Positions 1 to 5,850 of a stretch of DNA of 6,177 nt are shown in pieces. The notes beneath the pieces were generated by a model. It made no database searches. It was not told the DNA's origin and saw nothing but the letters and a program-made list of their open reading frames with translations. The position numbers were made by a program, and so were the translations under genes. The stretch spans positions 1 through 6,177 of the forward strand of contig JAIRLK010000394.1 in the NCBI GenBank assembly GCA_031259515.1. The letters run 5' to 3'. The stretch is from Treponema sp. (GTDB lineage: Bacteria > Spirochaetota > Spirochaetia > Treponematales > Breznakiellaceae). How positions within the stretch are numbered: the first letter of the stretch is position 1; each line of letters begins with the position of its first letter.

Positions 1-244
1 ATCAGCATAATACAGTTTCTTTAAAATCGTATTTCTACAACCTGTATAGAACACACACAAAAACAAACACAGGCAAAACTGTTCCAAAGGCAGGCGAATT
101 TGGGACAAATTTATACAAATCTGCCGTGAAATTAGACAAAATCGTTTTGGTTTCAGGCAATCAGAGAGGCCGTTGGTTTCCGCTCTTATTCCATAATGCA
201 GTTCACCTGTGAAAGGCGTACAAACAACAATTTGGAGGTATAGT
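1..244 (+). other. AT-rich 5' leader of the transporter operon
   Basis: No gene is visible here. The stretch is A/T-rich and ends in a strong Shine-Dalgarno sequence (GGAGG, 234-238). ACAAA-type words recur at 105-110, 115-120 and 136-141; the first two are exactly 10 bp apart, one helical turn, which could suit a regulator but is unproven. A 7-bp inverted repeat (ACAGTTT 12-18, AAACTGT 76-82) has 57 nt between its arms. A CATAAT at 192-197 resembles a -10 box but has no matching -35 at 16-18 bp. I see no convincing sigma-70 promoter, so the operon start may lie upstream of the window or use an activator-dependent promoter. Confidence 0.4.
234..238 (+). promoter_or_regulatory. Strong Shine-Dalgarno feeding GTG 245, not the permease start
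   Basis: GGAGG lies 6 nt before GTG 245, an ideal spacing. It is 137 nt from the preferred permease start at ATG 375, so it cannot serve that start directly. The wording (TTTGGAGG, short spacer, then start-AAAAAA) resembles the start of the binding-protein gene at 2311-2336. Confidence 0.6.
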
Positions 245-382
245 GTGAAAAAATTGTTTTTATCATTACCCGTACCGGCTCTTGCCGGTCTTCCCGGTAA
301 CCGCGTCCCCAGGAAAGCGGAGACAAGGGCGGGTACCGGTGCTTGTGCCGCAGACCGGTGTACGGGGTTGTGGTATGCGTAA
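245..382 (+). CDS. 45-residue leader mini-ORF (leader peptide or truncated gene remnant)
   Basis: GTG 245 opens a frame of 45 codons ending at TAA 380-382. It begins VKKLFLSLPVPALAG, which resembles the start of a signal peptide, and then becomes a low-plausibility stretch rich in Gly, Ala, Arg and Pro where it crosses the palindromic element. It has the best ribosome-binding site in the leader (GGAGG, 6-nt spacing). Its stop codon lies just inside the permease gene: ATG 375 is 5 nt before the TAA, giving an 8-nt overlap in a different frame. This arrangement would suit translational coupling or attenuation of the permease. It could equally be the broken 5' end of a former secreted-protein gene interrupted by the palindrome. 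I recognise no homologue. Translation of this frame is inferred only from the ribosome-binding site. Confidence 0.3.
   Translation: MKKLFLSLPVPALAGLPGNRVPRKAETRAGTGACAADRCTGLWYA
269..366 (+). repeat. Nested palindromic element in the permease leader (MITE/REP-like or regulatory hairpin)
   Basis: The stretch folds back on itself in four nested blocks: CCCGTAC (269-275) with GTACGGG (360-366); CCGGTCT (285-291) with AGACCGG (352-358); CCGGTAACCGC (294-304) with GCGGGTACCGG (329-339), one mismatch; and GTCCCC (305-310) with GGAGAC (319-324), one mismatch, closing an 8-nt loop (311-318). Unpaired interruptions are 276-284 on the left and 340-351 on the right; these two carry a similar CTTG-containing word, so there is also an imperfect direct repeat (274-287 against 335-350). 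It is much richer in G+C than the flanking leader. It could be an inserted small mobile or REP-type palindrome, or an RNA structure controlling the downstream gene. Confidence 0.6.
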
Positions 383-1310
383 AAAATCGTCTCCGAAAGT
401 CAAACGGCTGCCCTGGGGTGTATACCTCGGGCAGAATCATGATCTTTATATCATGCTATTGCCGGCCTTGGTATACATCGTGATATTCGCCTATATACCC
501 ATGTACGGGATACTTATGGCTTTTCAGGATTATACGCCGACAAAGGGAATATTCGGCAGTCCCTGGGTTGGTTTCAAACACTTTATCCGTTTCCTCGGCG
601 CTTATTCTTCCCGCAAAACCATTCCAAACACCATTATCCTTTCTGTGTACGGGATTATCGCTTCTTTTCCTTTTCCAATTATCCTGGCCTTAATGCTCCA
701 CTATGCCATTAATAAGCGCATCGGAAAGATTGTCCAGACCGTTACCTATATCCCCTACTTTATTTCTGTAATGGTTTTGGTAGGCATGATGAATCTGTTC
801 TTTTCACCCAACTACGGCATAGTAAATATGGTACTTCTGCGTATGGGGAAAGAAGTACAGGCTTTTATGTCGGGGGAAAAATATTTCCGTCATCTATACG
901 TGTGGTCCGGAATATGGCAGGGTACCGGTTTTGGCGCCATCATTTATTTTTCCGCTCTGGCGGGGGTGGACCCCACATTGTATGAAGTGGCCAAACTTGA
1001 CGGGGCGGGGAAAATACAGCGGATTCTAAATATAGACCTGCCGACCATCAGACCCACTATCGTCATCATGCTCATTCTTAGCATGGGGGGGATCATGAGT
1101 GTAGGTTTTGACAAGGCTTTTCTGATGAAGAATTCCCGCAACTCCGGGGTTGCGGAAATTATTTCCACGTATGTTTATCAGGTTGGTCTTTTGGATCAGC
1201 GGTACAGCTTTTCTGTGGCCATAGGGCTTTTTAATGCAGTGATCAATTTCACGTTACTTTGGATCGTGAATGCGATCTGCAAAAAGGTCAGTGAGACCGC
1301 CTTGTGGTAA
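375..1310 (+). CDS. lplB: LplB-type carbohydrate ABC transporter permease
   Basis: Inner-membrane permease of a CUT1-type (MalF/LplB-class) importer, pairing with the permease encoded next. From ATG 375 it has 311 residues, the usual family length. Hydrophobic segments lie near residues 25-45, 85-110, 124-145, 176-198, 226-246 and 280-302. IPMYGILMAFQDYTP (41-55) is characteristic of the LplB family. The cytoplasmic EAA loop that contacts the ATPase is at 203-223 (EVAKLDGAG, ending in LP). The frame stays open back to a TTG at 282, giving up to 342 residues. The extra 31 residues are encoded by the palindromic element, look unlike the family N-terminus, and TTG 282 lacks a Shine-Dalgarno. I therefore prefer ATG 375, although its own upstream GGGG (364-367) is a weak site and initiation may depend on coupling to the mini-ORF. 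The next gene follows after 12 nt. The symbol denotes the family, not proven orthology; the substrate is unknown. Confidence 0.9.
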   Translation: MRKKSSPKVKRLPWGVYLGQNHDLYIMLLPALVYIVIFAYIPMYGILMAFQDYTPTKGIFGSPWVGFKHFIRFLGAYSSRKTIPNTIILSVYGIIASFPFPIILALMLHYAINKRIGKIVQTVTYIPYFISVMVLVGMMNLFFSPNYGIVNMVLLRMGKEVQAFMSGEKYFRHLYVWSGIWQGTGFGAIIYFSALAGVDPTLYEVAKLDGAGKIQRILNIDLPTIRPTIVIMLILSMGGIMSVGFDKAFLMKNSRNSGVAEIISTYVYQVGLLDQRYSFSVAIGLFNAVINFTLLWIVNAICKKVSETALW

Positions 1311-1322
1311 AAGGAGGATGTA

Positions 1323-2213
1323 GTGAAAGTTTTTAGGAAGGTCTCCGCAGGAGACATGGCCTTCGACGTGGTTAATACGATGTTACAGGCCCTTATTTTC
1401 TTTATTATGATTTACCCGCTCTACTATATAGTTATTGCCTCCATAAGCGAACCCAGCGAGGTACTCACCGGCCATGTTTTTCTTCTTCCAAAAGGTTTTC
1501 AGCTTGACGGGTACAAGCAGGTGTTTATGAGTCCCGATATTGTTACCGGTTATCGTAATTCAATCTTTTACACCTTTTTGGGAACCATAATAAATCTTTT
1601 CGTTACCCTGCCCTGTGCGTACAGCCTTTCCCGTAAAGACCTGCGGGGCAGAAATGGTTTTACCCTGTTTTTTTCTTTTACGATGTTTTTTTCCGGAGGT
1701 ATGGTACCGAGCTACATGGTGGTAAAAGGACTTGGTTTGCTCAATTCCTTCTGGGCGCTGCTATTGCCTGCGGCCATGAGCGTGTGGAACATGATCATCT
1801 GTCGTAATTTCTTTGAGCACAATATCCCCCTGGAACTACTGGAAGTTTCCCGTATTGACGGGTGCATGAACATCCGTTTTTTTATCCAGATTGTTCTTCC
1901 GTTGTCCAAGGCGCTCATCGCCGTAATGACCCTGTTCTACGCGGTGGGTCATTGGAATTCCTATTTTAGCGCCCTGCTTTACCTGACAGACAGGGCCAAG
2001 TATCCGCTGCAATTGGTACTCCGCAATACCCTTATCTCAAATTCACCCATGACTTCCAATACGACTCTCACGGATACTGCCGCCATGCACCGGATGATTG
2101 AAATGCTCAAGTACGCCCTTGTGGTGGTTTCCAGCGTACCGGTGCTTATCCTGTATCCCTTTGTACAGAAACATTTCGTCCAGGGGGTGATGATCGGTTC
2201 AATAAAGGGCTGA
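1323..2213 (+). CDS. ytcP: YtcP/LplC-type carbohydrate ABC transporter permease
   Basis: Second membrane subunit (MalG-class, CUT1) that should form a heterodimer with the preceding permease. It has 296 residues, the normal length. It starts at GTG 1323 behind AAGGAGG (1311-1317, 5-nt spacing); the ATG at 1318 is followed at once by TAG, so it is not the start. Hydrophobic segments lie near residues 18-40, 80-102, 113-133, 141-162, 190-218 and 262-281. The family hallmark FFSGGMVPSY is at 122-131. The EAA loop is at 171-193 and reads EVSRIDGC before the terminal LP, so it has Cys in place of the usual Ala of DGA. The C-terminus (QGVMIGSIKG, 287-296) is the standard ending of this family. It is co-transcribed with the upstream permease, judging by the 12-nt gap. 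The symbol denotes family membership only. Confidence 0.93.
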   Translation: MKVFRKVSAGDMAFDVVNTMLQALIFFIMIYPLYYIVIASISEPSEVLTGHVFLLPKGFQLDGYKQVFMSPDIVTGYRNSIFYTFLGTIINLFVTLPCAYSLSRKDLRGRNGFTLFFSFTMFFSGGMVPSYMVVKGLGLLNSFWALLLPAAMSVWNMIICRNFFEHNIPLELLEVSRIDGCMNIRFFIQIVLPLSKALIAVMTLFYAVGHWNSYFSALLYLTDRAKYPLQLVLRNTLISNSPMTSNTTLTDTAAMHRMIEMLKYALVVVSSVPVLILYPFVQKHFVQGVMIGSIKG

Positions 2214-2229
2214 TTCATTGTGGAAATCT

Positions 2230-2244
2230 GGACGCGTTGCGTCC
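2230..2244 (+). other. Intercistronic hairpin (6-bp stem, 3-nt loop)
   Basis: GGACGC (2230-2235) and GCGTCC (2239-2244) form a perfect stem around GTT, 17 nt after the permease stop. No T-run follows, so a full intrinsic terminator is unlikely. Such a hairpin can stabilise mRNA 3' ends or cause partial termination, which would allow different expression of permeases and binding protein. The role is inferred. Confidence 0.45.
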
Positions 2245-2255
2245 TGATGGGAACC

Positions 2256-2288
2256 TTACCGGAAACTTTTATACATAAGGCCCGGTAA
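2256..2288 (+). other. Second intercistronic inverted repeat before the binding-protein gene
   Basis: TTACCGG (2256-2262) pairs with CCGGTAA (2282-2288) across a 19-nt A/T-rich loop. It lies 39 nt before the start codon of the binding protein. It may be an RNA stem or a dyad operator; nothing in the window decides which. Confidence 0.35.
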
Positions 2289-2327
2289 AGAACCCGAAAT
2301 ATATCTTTAGTTTGGAGGAGCTTTGAG

Positions 2328-3953
2328 ATGAAAAAAGCTTTTCTTGTGTTAGCAGGGCTCTTTATGAGCGCAGCGCTATTTGCCGGGGGCGGTAGTCAGC
2401 AGGGCGGTACAGCGCCTCAAGCCGCTTTGAATCTTGGGCCTGCAGGTCAATTGCCCGTGGTGAGGGAAAAGGTAACCTATACCATAGGCGCGAGCATTGA
2501 TACCCAGTGGGGGGACCCTAATGAGGGGGAGTTCTGGGCGAATTTTGAAAAGGAAACCAACGTCCACATCGACTGGGTAGTAGCACGGCCCGGTGAAGCT
2601 AATGAGAAATACAGTGTGATGATGGCTTCCGGGGATTACCCTGATGCGTTCATCGGCTGGGGGGACGGTAACACCAACATCCTGAAGTACGGCGTGGATC
2701 AGAAGGTTTATATCCCTCTGACCAAGCTGATTCCTGAGCACATGCCCAACTTTTTGAAGAATGCGCCAAAAATCGTTCCCAACATCATGGAGGTAATCAC
2801 AGCGCCTGACGGCAACATTTATGGCCTTCCGGAAGTCGGCGGCGACCCTGTCCTCAACGTGATCCCCAATGGTTTCTTCATCAATAAGGTCTGGCTGGAT
2901 AAACTTGGCCTCAAGGCCCCGACTAATCTCGATGAGTTTGCCAATGTACTCCGGGCCTTCAAGACCAGAGATCCTAACGGCAACGGTCAGGCCGACGAAA
3001 TTCCCTGGACTTTTGTATTTGACGATTGGGGTGCTTATGACCTTACCAGTTTTTTTGGTTCTTTTGGTTATCCCCTGGAACCTTCCGCATATACCATGGT
3101 TGACAGAGGAAGGGTTATTTTCCAGGCCACGGATCCCAACTATAAAGCTGCGGCCCAATACCTGGCCGGCCTGTACAAGGAAGGCCTTATAGACAGGGAG
3201 GCTTTTACCAACAGTGAACTGGCTGTAACCGCCAAGACCGATTCTACTCCCATGACCATCGGCGCGTTTAACAGCTATGCGGTTTTCACAAAGAACAATA
3301 TTGACAATTATGTTCCCCTTCTGCCGCTCAAGGGGCCCAGGGGGGATCAGAATGTGTTTTACAGCACCTCCCTCATCCAGGGCCGGGAAACTATGATCAT
3401 TACCAACAAGGCGAAGAACCCGGAGGTTCTTCTCCGTTGGGCGGATCAGCTCTACCGGGATTTCCAGACCGCTTATTCCTGTACTTACGGTTTGGGGCCG
3501 GATCCCAATAAATATTGGAACTATGACGCAAATGGGAACATGGTTGTTAACCCGGTTATCCCGGCCAAATATGACCGTACCCAGCAGGGACTTCCTTTTA
3601 TTCCCTGTGCTATGGATCCGGATCTTTATATACAGGTTGAAAGTAGTTATCCGGATCACAAACAGAAGGTTGCGCTTCTTGATTTCTACAAACCTTATAC
3701 CACGCTTTTTACATCTGGTCAGTTGGAGCGGTTTCCCGATACCGTATTCACTACCTCAGAGGAAGCCGAGGAGCTTGCCATTCTGCAGACGGATATCGTG
3801 AAATACGCCAAGAATCAGCTTGCCCGGTGGATATCCAATGATGGCGATATCAACGTCGAATGGGACGGCTACCTTAGGGAATTGAATAACATCGGCCTTC
3901 CGCGGTACCTGGAATTGAAACAGCGGATATACGACCGTTCCAAAGGGAAATAG
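2328..3953 (+). CDS. LplA-type extracellular solute-binding protein
   Basis: Periplasmic or membrane-attached binding protein that delivers a sugar-like solute to the two permeases encoded upstream. It has 541 residues, typical of the large LplA/YtcQ branch of the family 1 solute-binding proteins. The ATG is preceded by GGAGGAG (2314-2320, 7-nt spacing). Residues 1-19 form a signal peptide (MKK, hydrophobic core, ALFA) followed by a Gly/Ser/Gln linker at 20-29. There is no Cys at the expected lipidation site. Family landmarks are YPDAFIGWGDGN (104-115), NIYGLPEVGGDP (163-174), FFINKVWLDKLGLKAPTNLDEF (183-204, in two overlapping parts) and the calcium-loop-like DPNGNGQADEIP (215-226). The C-terminus is helical and basic (ELKQRIYDRSKGK). 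The 114-nt gap with hairpins before it suggests separate tuning of its level. The substrate cannot be read from the sequence; oligosaccharides are usual for the family. Confidence 0.93.
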   Translation: MKKAFLVLAGLFMSAALFAGGGSQQGGTAPQAALNLGPAGQLPVVREKVTYTIGASIDTQWGDPNEGEFWANFEKETNVHIDWVVARPGEANEKYSVMMASGDYPDAFIGWGDGNTNILKYGVDQKVYIPLTKLIPEHMPNFLKNAPKIVPNIMEVITAPDGNIYGLPEVGGDPVLNVIPNGFFINKVWLDKLGLKAPTNLDEFANVLRAFKTRDPNGNGQADEIPWTFVFDDWGAYDLTSFFGSFGYPLEPSAYTMVDRGRVIFQATDPNYKAAAQYLAGLYKEGLIDREAFTNSELAVTAKTDSTPMTIGAFNSYAVFTKNNIDNYVPLLPLKGPRGDQNVFYSTSLIQGRETMIITNKAKNPEVLLRWADQLYRDFQTAYSCTYGLGPDPNKYWNYDANGNMVVNPVIPAKYDRTQQGLPFIPCAMDPDLYIQVESSYPDHKQKVALLDFYKPYTTLFTSGQLERFPDTVFTTSEEAEELAILQTDIVKYAKNQLARWISNDGDINVEWDGYLRELNNIGLPRYLELKQRIYDRSKGK

Positions 3954-3963
3954 TTCCGGCTGC

Positions 3964-3992
3964 ACGGCGGTTCCTGTCGAACGAGCCTCCGT
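3964..3992 (+). other. Imperfect hairpin just after the binding-protein gene
   Basis: ACGGCGG (3964-3970) pairs with CCTCCGT (3986-3992) with one mismatch around a 15-nt loop. It sits 10 nt beyond the stop codon and directly before the stronger hairpin at 3997-4032, so the two form a tandem structure at the 3' end of the operon. Confidence 0.3.
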
Positions 3993-3996
3993 TGAA

Positions 3997-4032
3997 ATGA
4001 ACTACCTCACCCTAAAGGGCGGGGTAGTTCAT
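3997..4032. terminator. 36-nt near-perfect hairpin between convergent genes (bidirectional terminator or IS200/IS605-type end)
   Basis: ATGAACTACC (3997-4006) is perfectly complementary to GGTAGTTCAT (4023-4032). The stem continues with a G-T pair and a C-G pair, one A/C mismatch, then CCCT (4010-4013) against AGGG (4016-4019), leaving a 2-nt apex. It lies between two genes pointing at each other, the expected place for a shared terminator. Neither side has a T-run, so classical intrinsic termination is not clearly shown. The motif also resembles the sub-terminal hairpins of IS200/IS605-type elements and related palindromic repeats, but no transposase is nearby. Confidence 0.5.
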
Positions 4033-4073
4033 GTGAATCATAGCAATCTGACAGCCCTGCGGAGATCACCCTG

Positions 4074-5183
4074 CTAAGCGCTGTAATATTTTTTAGCTCC
4101 CCTGAATATGGCCGCGATGTTTTCCGCCGGTACATCCTGTTGGATACAGTGGGCTGGTGAAAGGATATAGCCTTCGTTTCCCATAGTGGAAAGGATGCGT
4201 TTTACCTCAGCTTCAACTTCCTCCTGTGAACCGCAGGGAAGGAGTTTCTGGGTATCTATACCTCCCCAGAAGGCCAGAACGGAGCCGTAATCTTTTTTCA
4301 GCCGTTCCGGCTCCATCATGAAGGTCCCGGGCTGAATGGGGTTGATGATGTCCACTCCGCATTTTACCAGGCTGGGAATAAGGGAATAAACGCTGCCGCA
4401 GGTATGATGCTGATAAAAAGCGGAAGTGTATTTTTTTGTACAGGTAATGCGTTCTGAAAAATAGGGGGCGATGAATTCATTAAACATATCCACCGATATG
4501 AAGGTCCCGGTCTGCATGCCGAAATCGTCCCCGGATGTGGTACAGTCAATCCACGGCCCCAGTTCGTTGTAGTAAATGTCGATAACTCCCTTCTGGTAAT
4601 CCAGGATCCGCCGGGAAAAGGCGTGGACCAGTTCCGGTTCCGCGGCGAGACGGTAGAGATAATCGTCAAAACCAAAGAGCCAGCAGCCTATTTCAAAAAC
4701 CCCCAGCACCGGGTGTTCTGCAATGATGGCGTAATCCGTGGTTTCGTGGAGGAACCGCGCCCGCCGGGCCCATTCCCCGATAAGGGCCCTGTCCAGATCT
4801 GCAGCCTCCGGCAGGGGATAGGCCATCATCTCGTCTATAGTACAGTCCTTGAGGGGATTATGGCATATCTCGTAGTGGCCGTTGATAAAGCGGTAGCCGA
4901 TTCCGTAACTGTCGTATCTGATATCCCCTTCGGTACGGTCATGCACCGTCTTAGGGGTCGGCATCCCCCCCACGATCCGGGTATCAATATCGAGGTACTC
5001 CAAAATCCGTTCGTCCAGGGGAAACCCGCCCCGGGGCGCTCCGGTAAACCCCAGGCAGGCCCCCAGTGCGTCCCGGGTTTCCTGATAATCGATCTGGGTC
5101 TGGGGGCAGCCGCAGAGATCAAAGACCGCCCTGTCCACCTGCCGGTGGCTTACTGTTTCAAAAAAACGTTCCCGTGGAGTCAT
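4074..5183 (-). CDS. UroD/MtaA-family protein (putative corrinoid-dependent methyltransferase)
   Basis: A 369-residue TIM-barrel protein of the uroporphyrinogen decarboxylase superfamily, on the side that includes the methylcobamide:coenzyme M methyltransferases (MtaA/MtbA type). The N-terminus MTPRERFFETVSHRQVDRA is the usual opening. Residues 259-263 (HHTCG) and Cys346 in SPAHCIQ give the H-x-C ... C zinc-ligand pattern. The segments GVDIINPIQP (276-285) and FWGGIDTQKLLPCGS (305-319) are typical of the family, and VPAENIAAIF (351-360) is the common C-terminal helix. The arginine-rich MRQAGRY motif of true HemE is absent, so haem synthesis is unlikely. The start at 5183 has AAAGGAG (5190-5196) at 6-nt spacing. 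An in-frame ATG at 5261 lies inside the predicted promoter and is rejected. It converges with the transporter operon. No corrinoid protein or partner methyltransferase is visible, so the substrate is unknown. Confidence 0.85.
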   Translation of the reverse strand: MTPRERFFETVSHRQVDRAVFDLCGCPQTQIDYQETRDALGACLGFTGAPRGGFPLDERILEYLDIDTRIVGGMPTPKTVHDRTEGDIRYDSYGIGYRFINGHYEICHNPLKDCTIDEMMAYPLPEAADLDRALIGEWARRARFLHETTDYAIIAEHPVLGVFEIGCWLFGFDDYLYRLAAEPELVHAFSRRILDYQKGVIDIYYNELGPWIDCTTSGDDFGMQTGTFISVDMFNEFIAPYFSERITCTKKYTSAFYQHHTCGSVYSLIPSLVKCGVDIINPIQPGTFMMEPERLKKDYGSVLAFWGGIDTQKLLPCGSQEEVEAEVKRILSTMGNEGYILSPAHCIQQDVPAENIAAIFRGAKKYYSA

Positions 5184-5189
5184 GAGTAT

Positions 5190-5196
5190 CTCCTTT
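5190..5196 (-). promoter_or_regulatory. Ribosome-binding site deciding the start of the UroD/MtaA-like gene
   Basis: On the minus strand this reads AAAGGAG, 6 nt before ATG 5183. It supports the 369-residue product over the 395-residue alternative starting at 5261. Confidence 0.8.
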
Positions 5197-5244
5197 GGCT
5201 TTTCCTTATTATCCGGTATCTCGATACTACGTGATAGATCGGGT

Positions 5245-5273
5245 AATATGTTATGAAACATTATTTAAGTCAA
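5245..5273 (-). promoter_or_regulatory. Sigma-70-type promoter for the UroD/MtaA-like gene
   Basis: On the minus strand a -35 box TTGACT (5268-5273, five of six consensus bases) is followed after exactly 17 nt by CATATT (5245-5250, four of six). Transcription would begin near 5238, giving a leader of roughly 55 nt before ATG 5183. A dyad ATGTT-ATGA-AACAT (5248-5261) overlaps the -10 box and spacer and is a plausible operator. Confidence 0.55.
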
Positions 5274-5346
5274 CGGATGGAACAGTGATCGGCGGTGTTG
5301 TTGCTATTCCAAAGAAAGGGAAGGGCAAGAAGTGAAACCGGCACCG

Positions 5347-5353
5347 GGGGGAG
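5347..5353 (+). promoter_or_regulatory. Ribosome-binding site deciding the PIN gene start
   Basis: GGGGGAG lies 8 nt before ATG 5362 and 11 nt before ATG 5365. It favours one of these ATGs over the upstream GTG 5332, which has only a loose AGGG about 7 nt away. Confidence 0.6.
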
Positions 5354-5361
5354 ATATAGCC

Positions 5362-5850
5362 ATGATGGAGAAACCAAAAATCTATCTTGAAACCACGATG
5401 TTCAGTTATTACCACGAGGAGCGGCCTCAGGCGGAGTACCAGGAATTAAAAGCCCAGGTACGCCGGATTTTTGACCGGATAAAGGCCGGTGAATATGAGC
5501 CGTATACGTCCATTTTTTCCACCACGGAAATTGACGGTGAACCGGACCCGGAGAAGCGGGAGAAGATGAAAGCCCTTATAGCGGATTATGGAATAACCCT
5601 CCTGGAAGTAAGCCCCGATGCGGAACGACTGGCGGTCCTGTATATTCAGGAAGGCGCTGTATCCCCGGCATGGGAAACAGACGCCGCCCATATTGCCATG
5701 ACAACGGTCAACGGATTAGATTTTATAGTGAGCCTGAATTTCCGGCACATTGCCCGTCCCTGGACCGATGAGCGGGTACGCCGGGTTAATGTTCGGGAAG
5801 GTTATCAGGGCATAGGAATATACAAGCCTGCGGAGGTATTGGAATTATGA
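5362..5850 (+). CDS. PIN-domain protein, putative toxin RNase (VapC-like)
   Basis: A 162-residue protein with the layout of a PIN-domain nuclease; PIN toxins cut RNA with an acidic, metal-binding centre. The first strand reads KIYLETTMFSYY (6-17), with Glu10 where most PIN proteins have Asp. Further acidic candidates are Glu56 in STTEID, and Asp107 in ETDAAHIAMTTVNGLDFIVS (105-124, the most recognisable PIN segment). The last canonical acidic position seems to be Asn126 in SLNFRHI. This variant is, to my knowledge, usual for a bacterial PIN subfamily that carries a second short gene behind it. I choose ATG 5362 because of the GGGGGAG site and because the PIN fold starts at once; GTG 5332 would add ten residues (MKPAPGGDIA). 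Its stop overlaps the next start in ATGA. No clear plus-strand promoter is visible. Confidence 0.82.
   Translation: MMEKPKIYLETTMFSYYHEERPQAEYQELKAQVRRIFDRIKAGEYEPYTSIFSTTEIDGEPDPEKREKMKALIADYGITLLEVSPDAERLAVLYIQEGAVSPAWETDAAHIAMTTVNGLDFIVSLNFRHIARPWTDERVRRVNVREGYQGIGIYKPAEVLEL

Noticed and set aside
333..344. A 12-nt word GTACCGGTGCTT shared by the palindromic element and the second permease gene (near 2136-2147)
   Set aside because: In the permease it encodes ordinary residues (VPVL) in a membrane segment, and no further similarity extends beyond it. Probably coincidence.
186..440. An 84-codon minus-strand open frame across the operon leader
   Set aside because: It runs through the palindromic element and into the permease gene. 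Its product has no recognisable features; the palindrome keeps frames open on both strands.
2376..3659. A 427-codon open frame on the minus strand inside the binding-protein gene
   Set aside because: It is antisense to a clearly recognised binding protein with a proper ribosome-binding site and family motifs. The antisense product shows no domain I recognise.
4623..5234. A 203-codon plus-strand open frame
   Set aside because: It is antisense to the UroD/MtaA-like gene, whose family motifs, start site and promoter are all in place on the minus strand.
5184..5261. A 26-residue N-terminal extension of the UroD/MtaA-like protein from ATG 5261
   Set aside because: The ATG lies within the predicted promoter spacer, and a better start with AAAGGAG exists at 5183 where the family normally begins.
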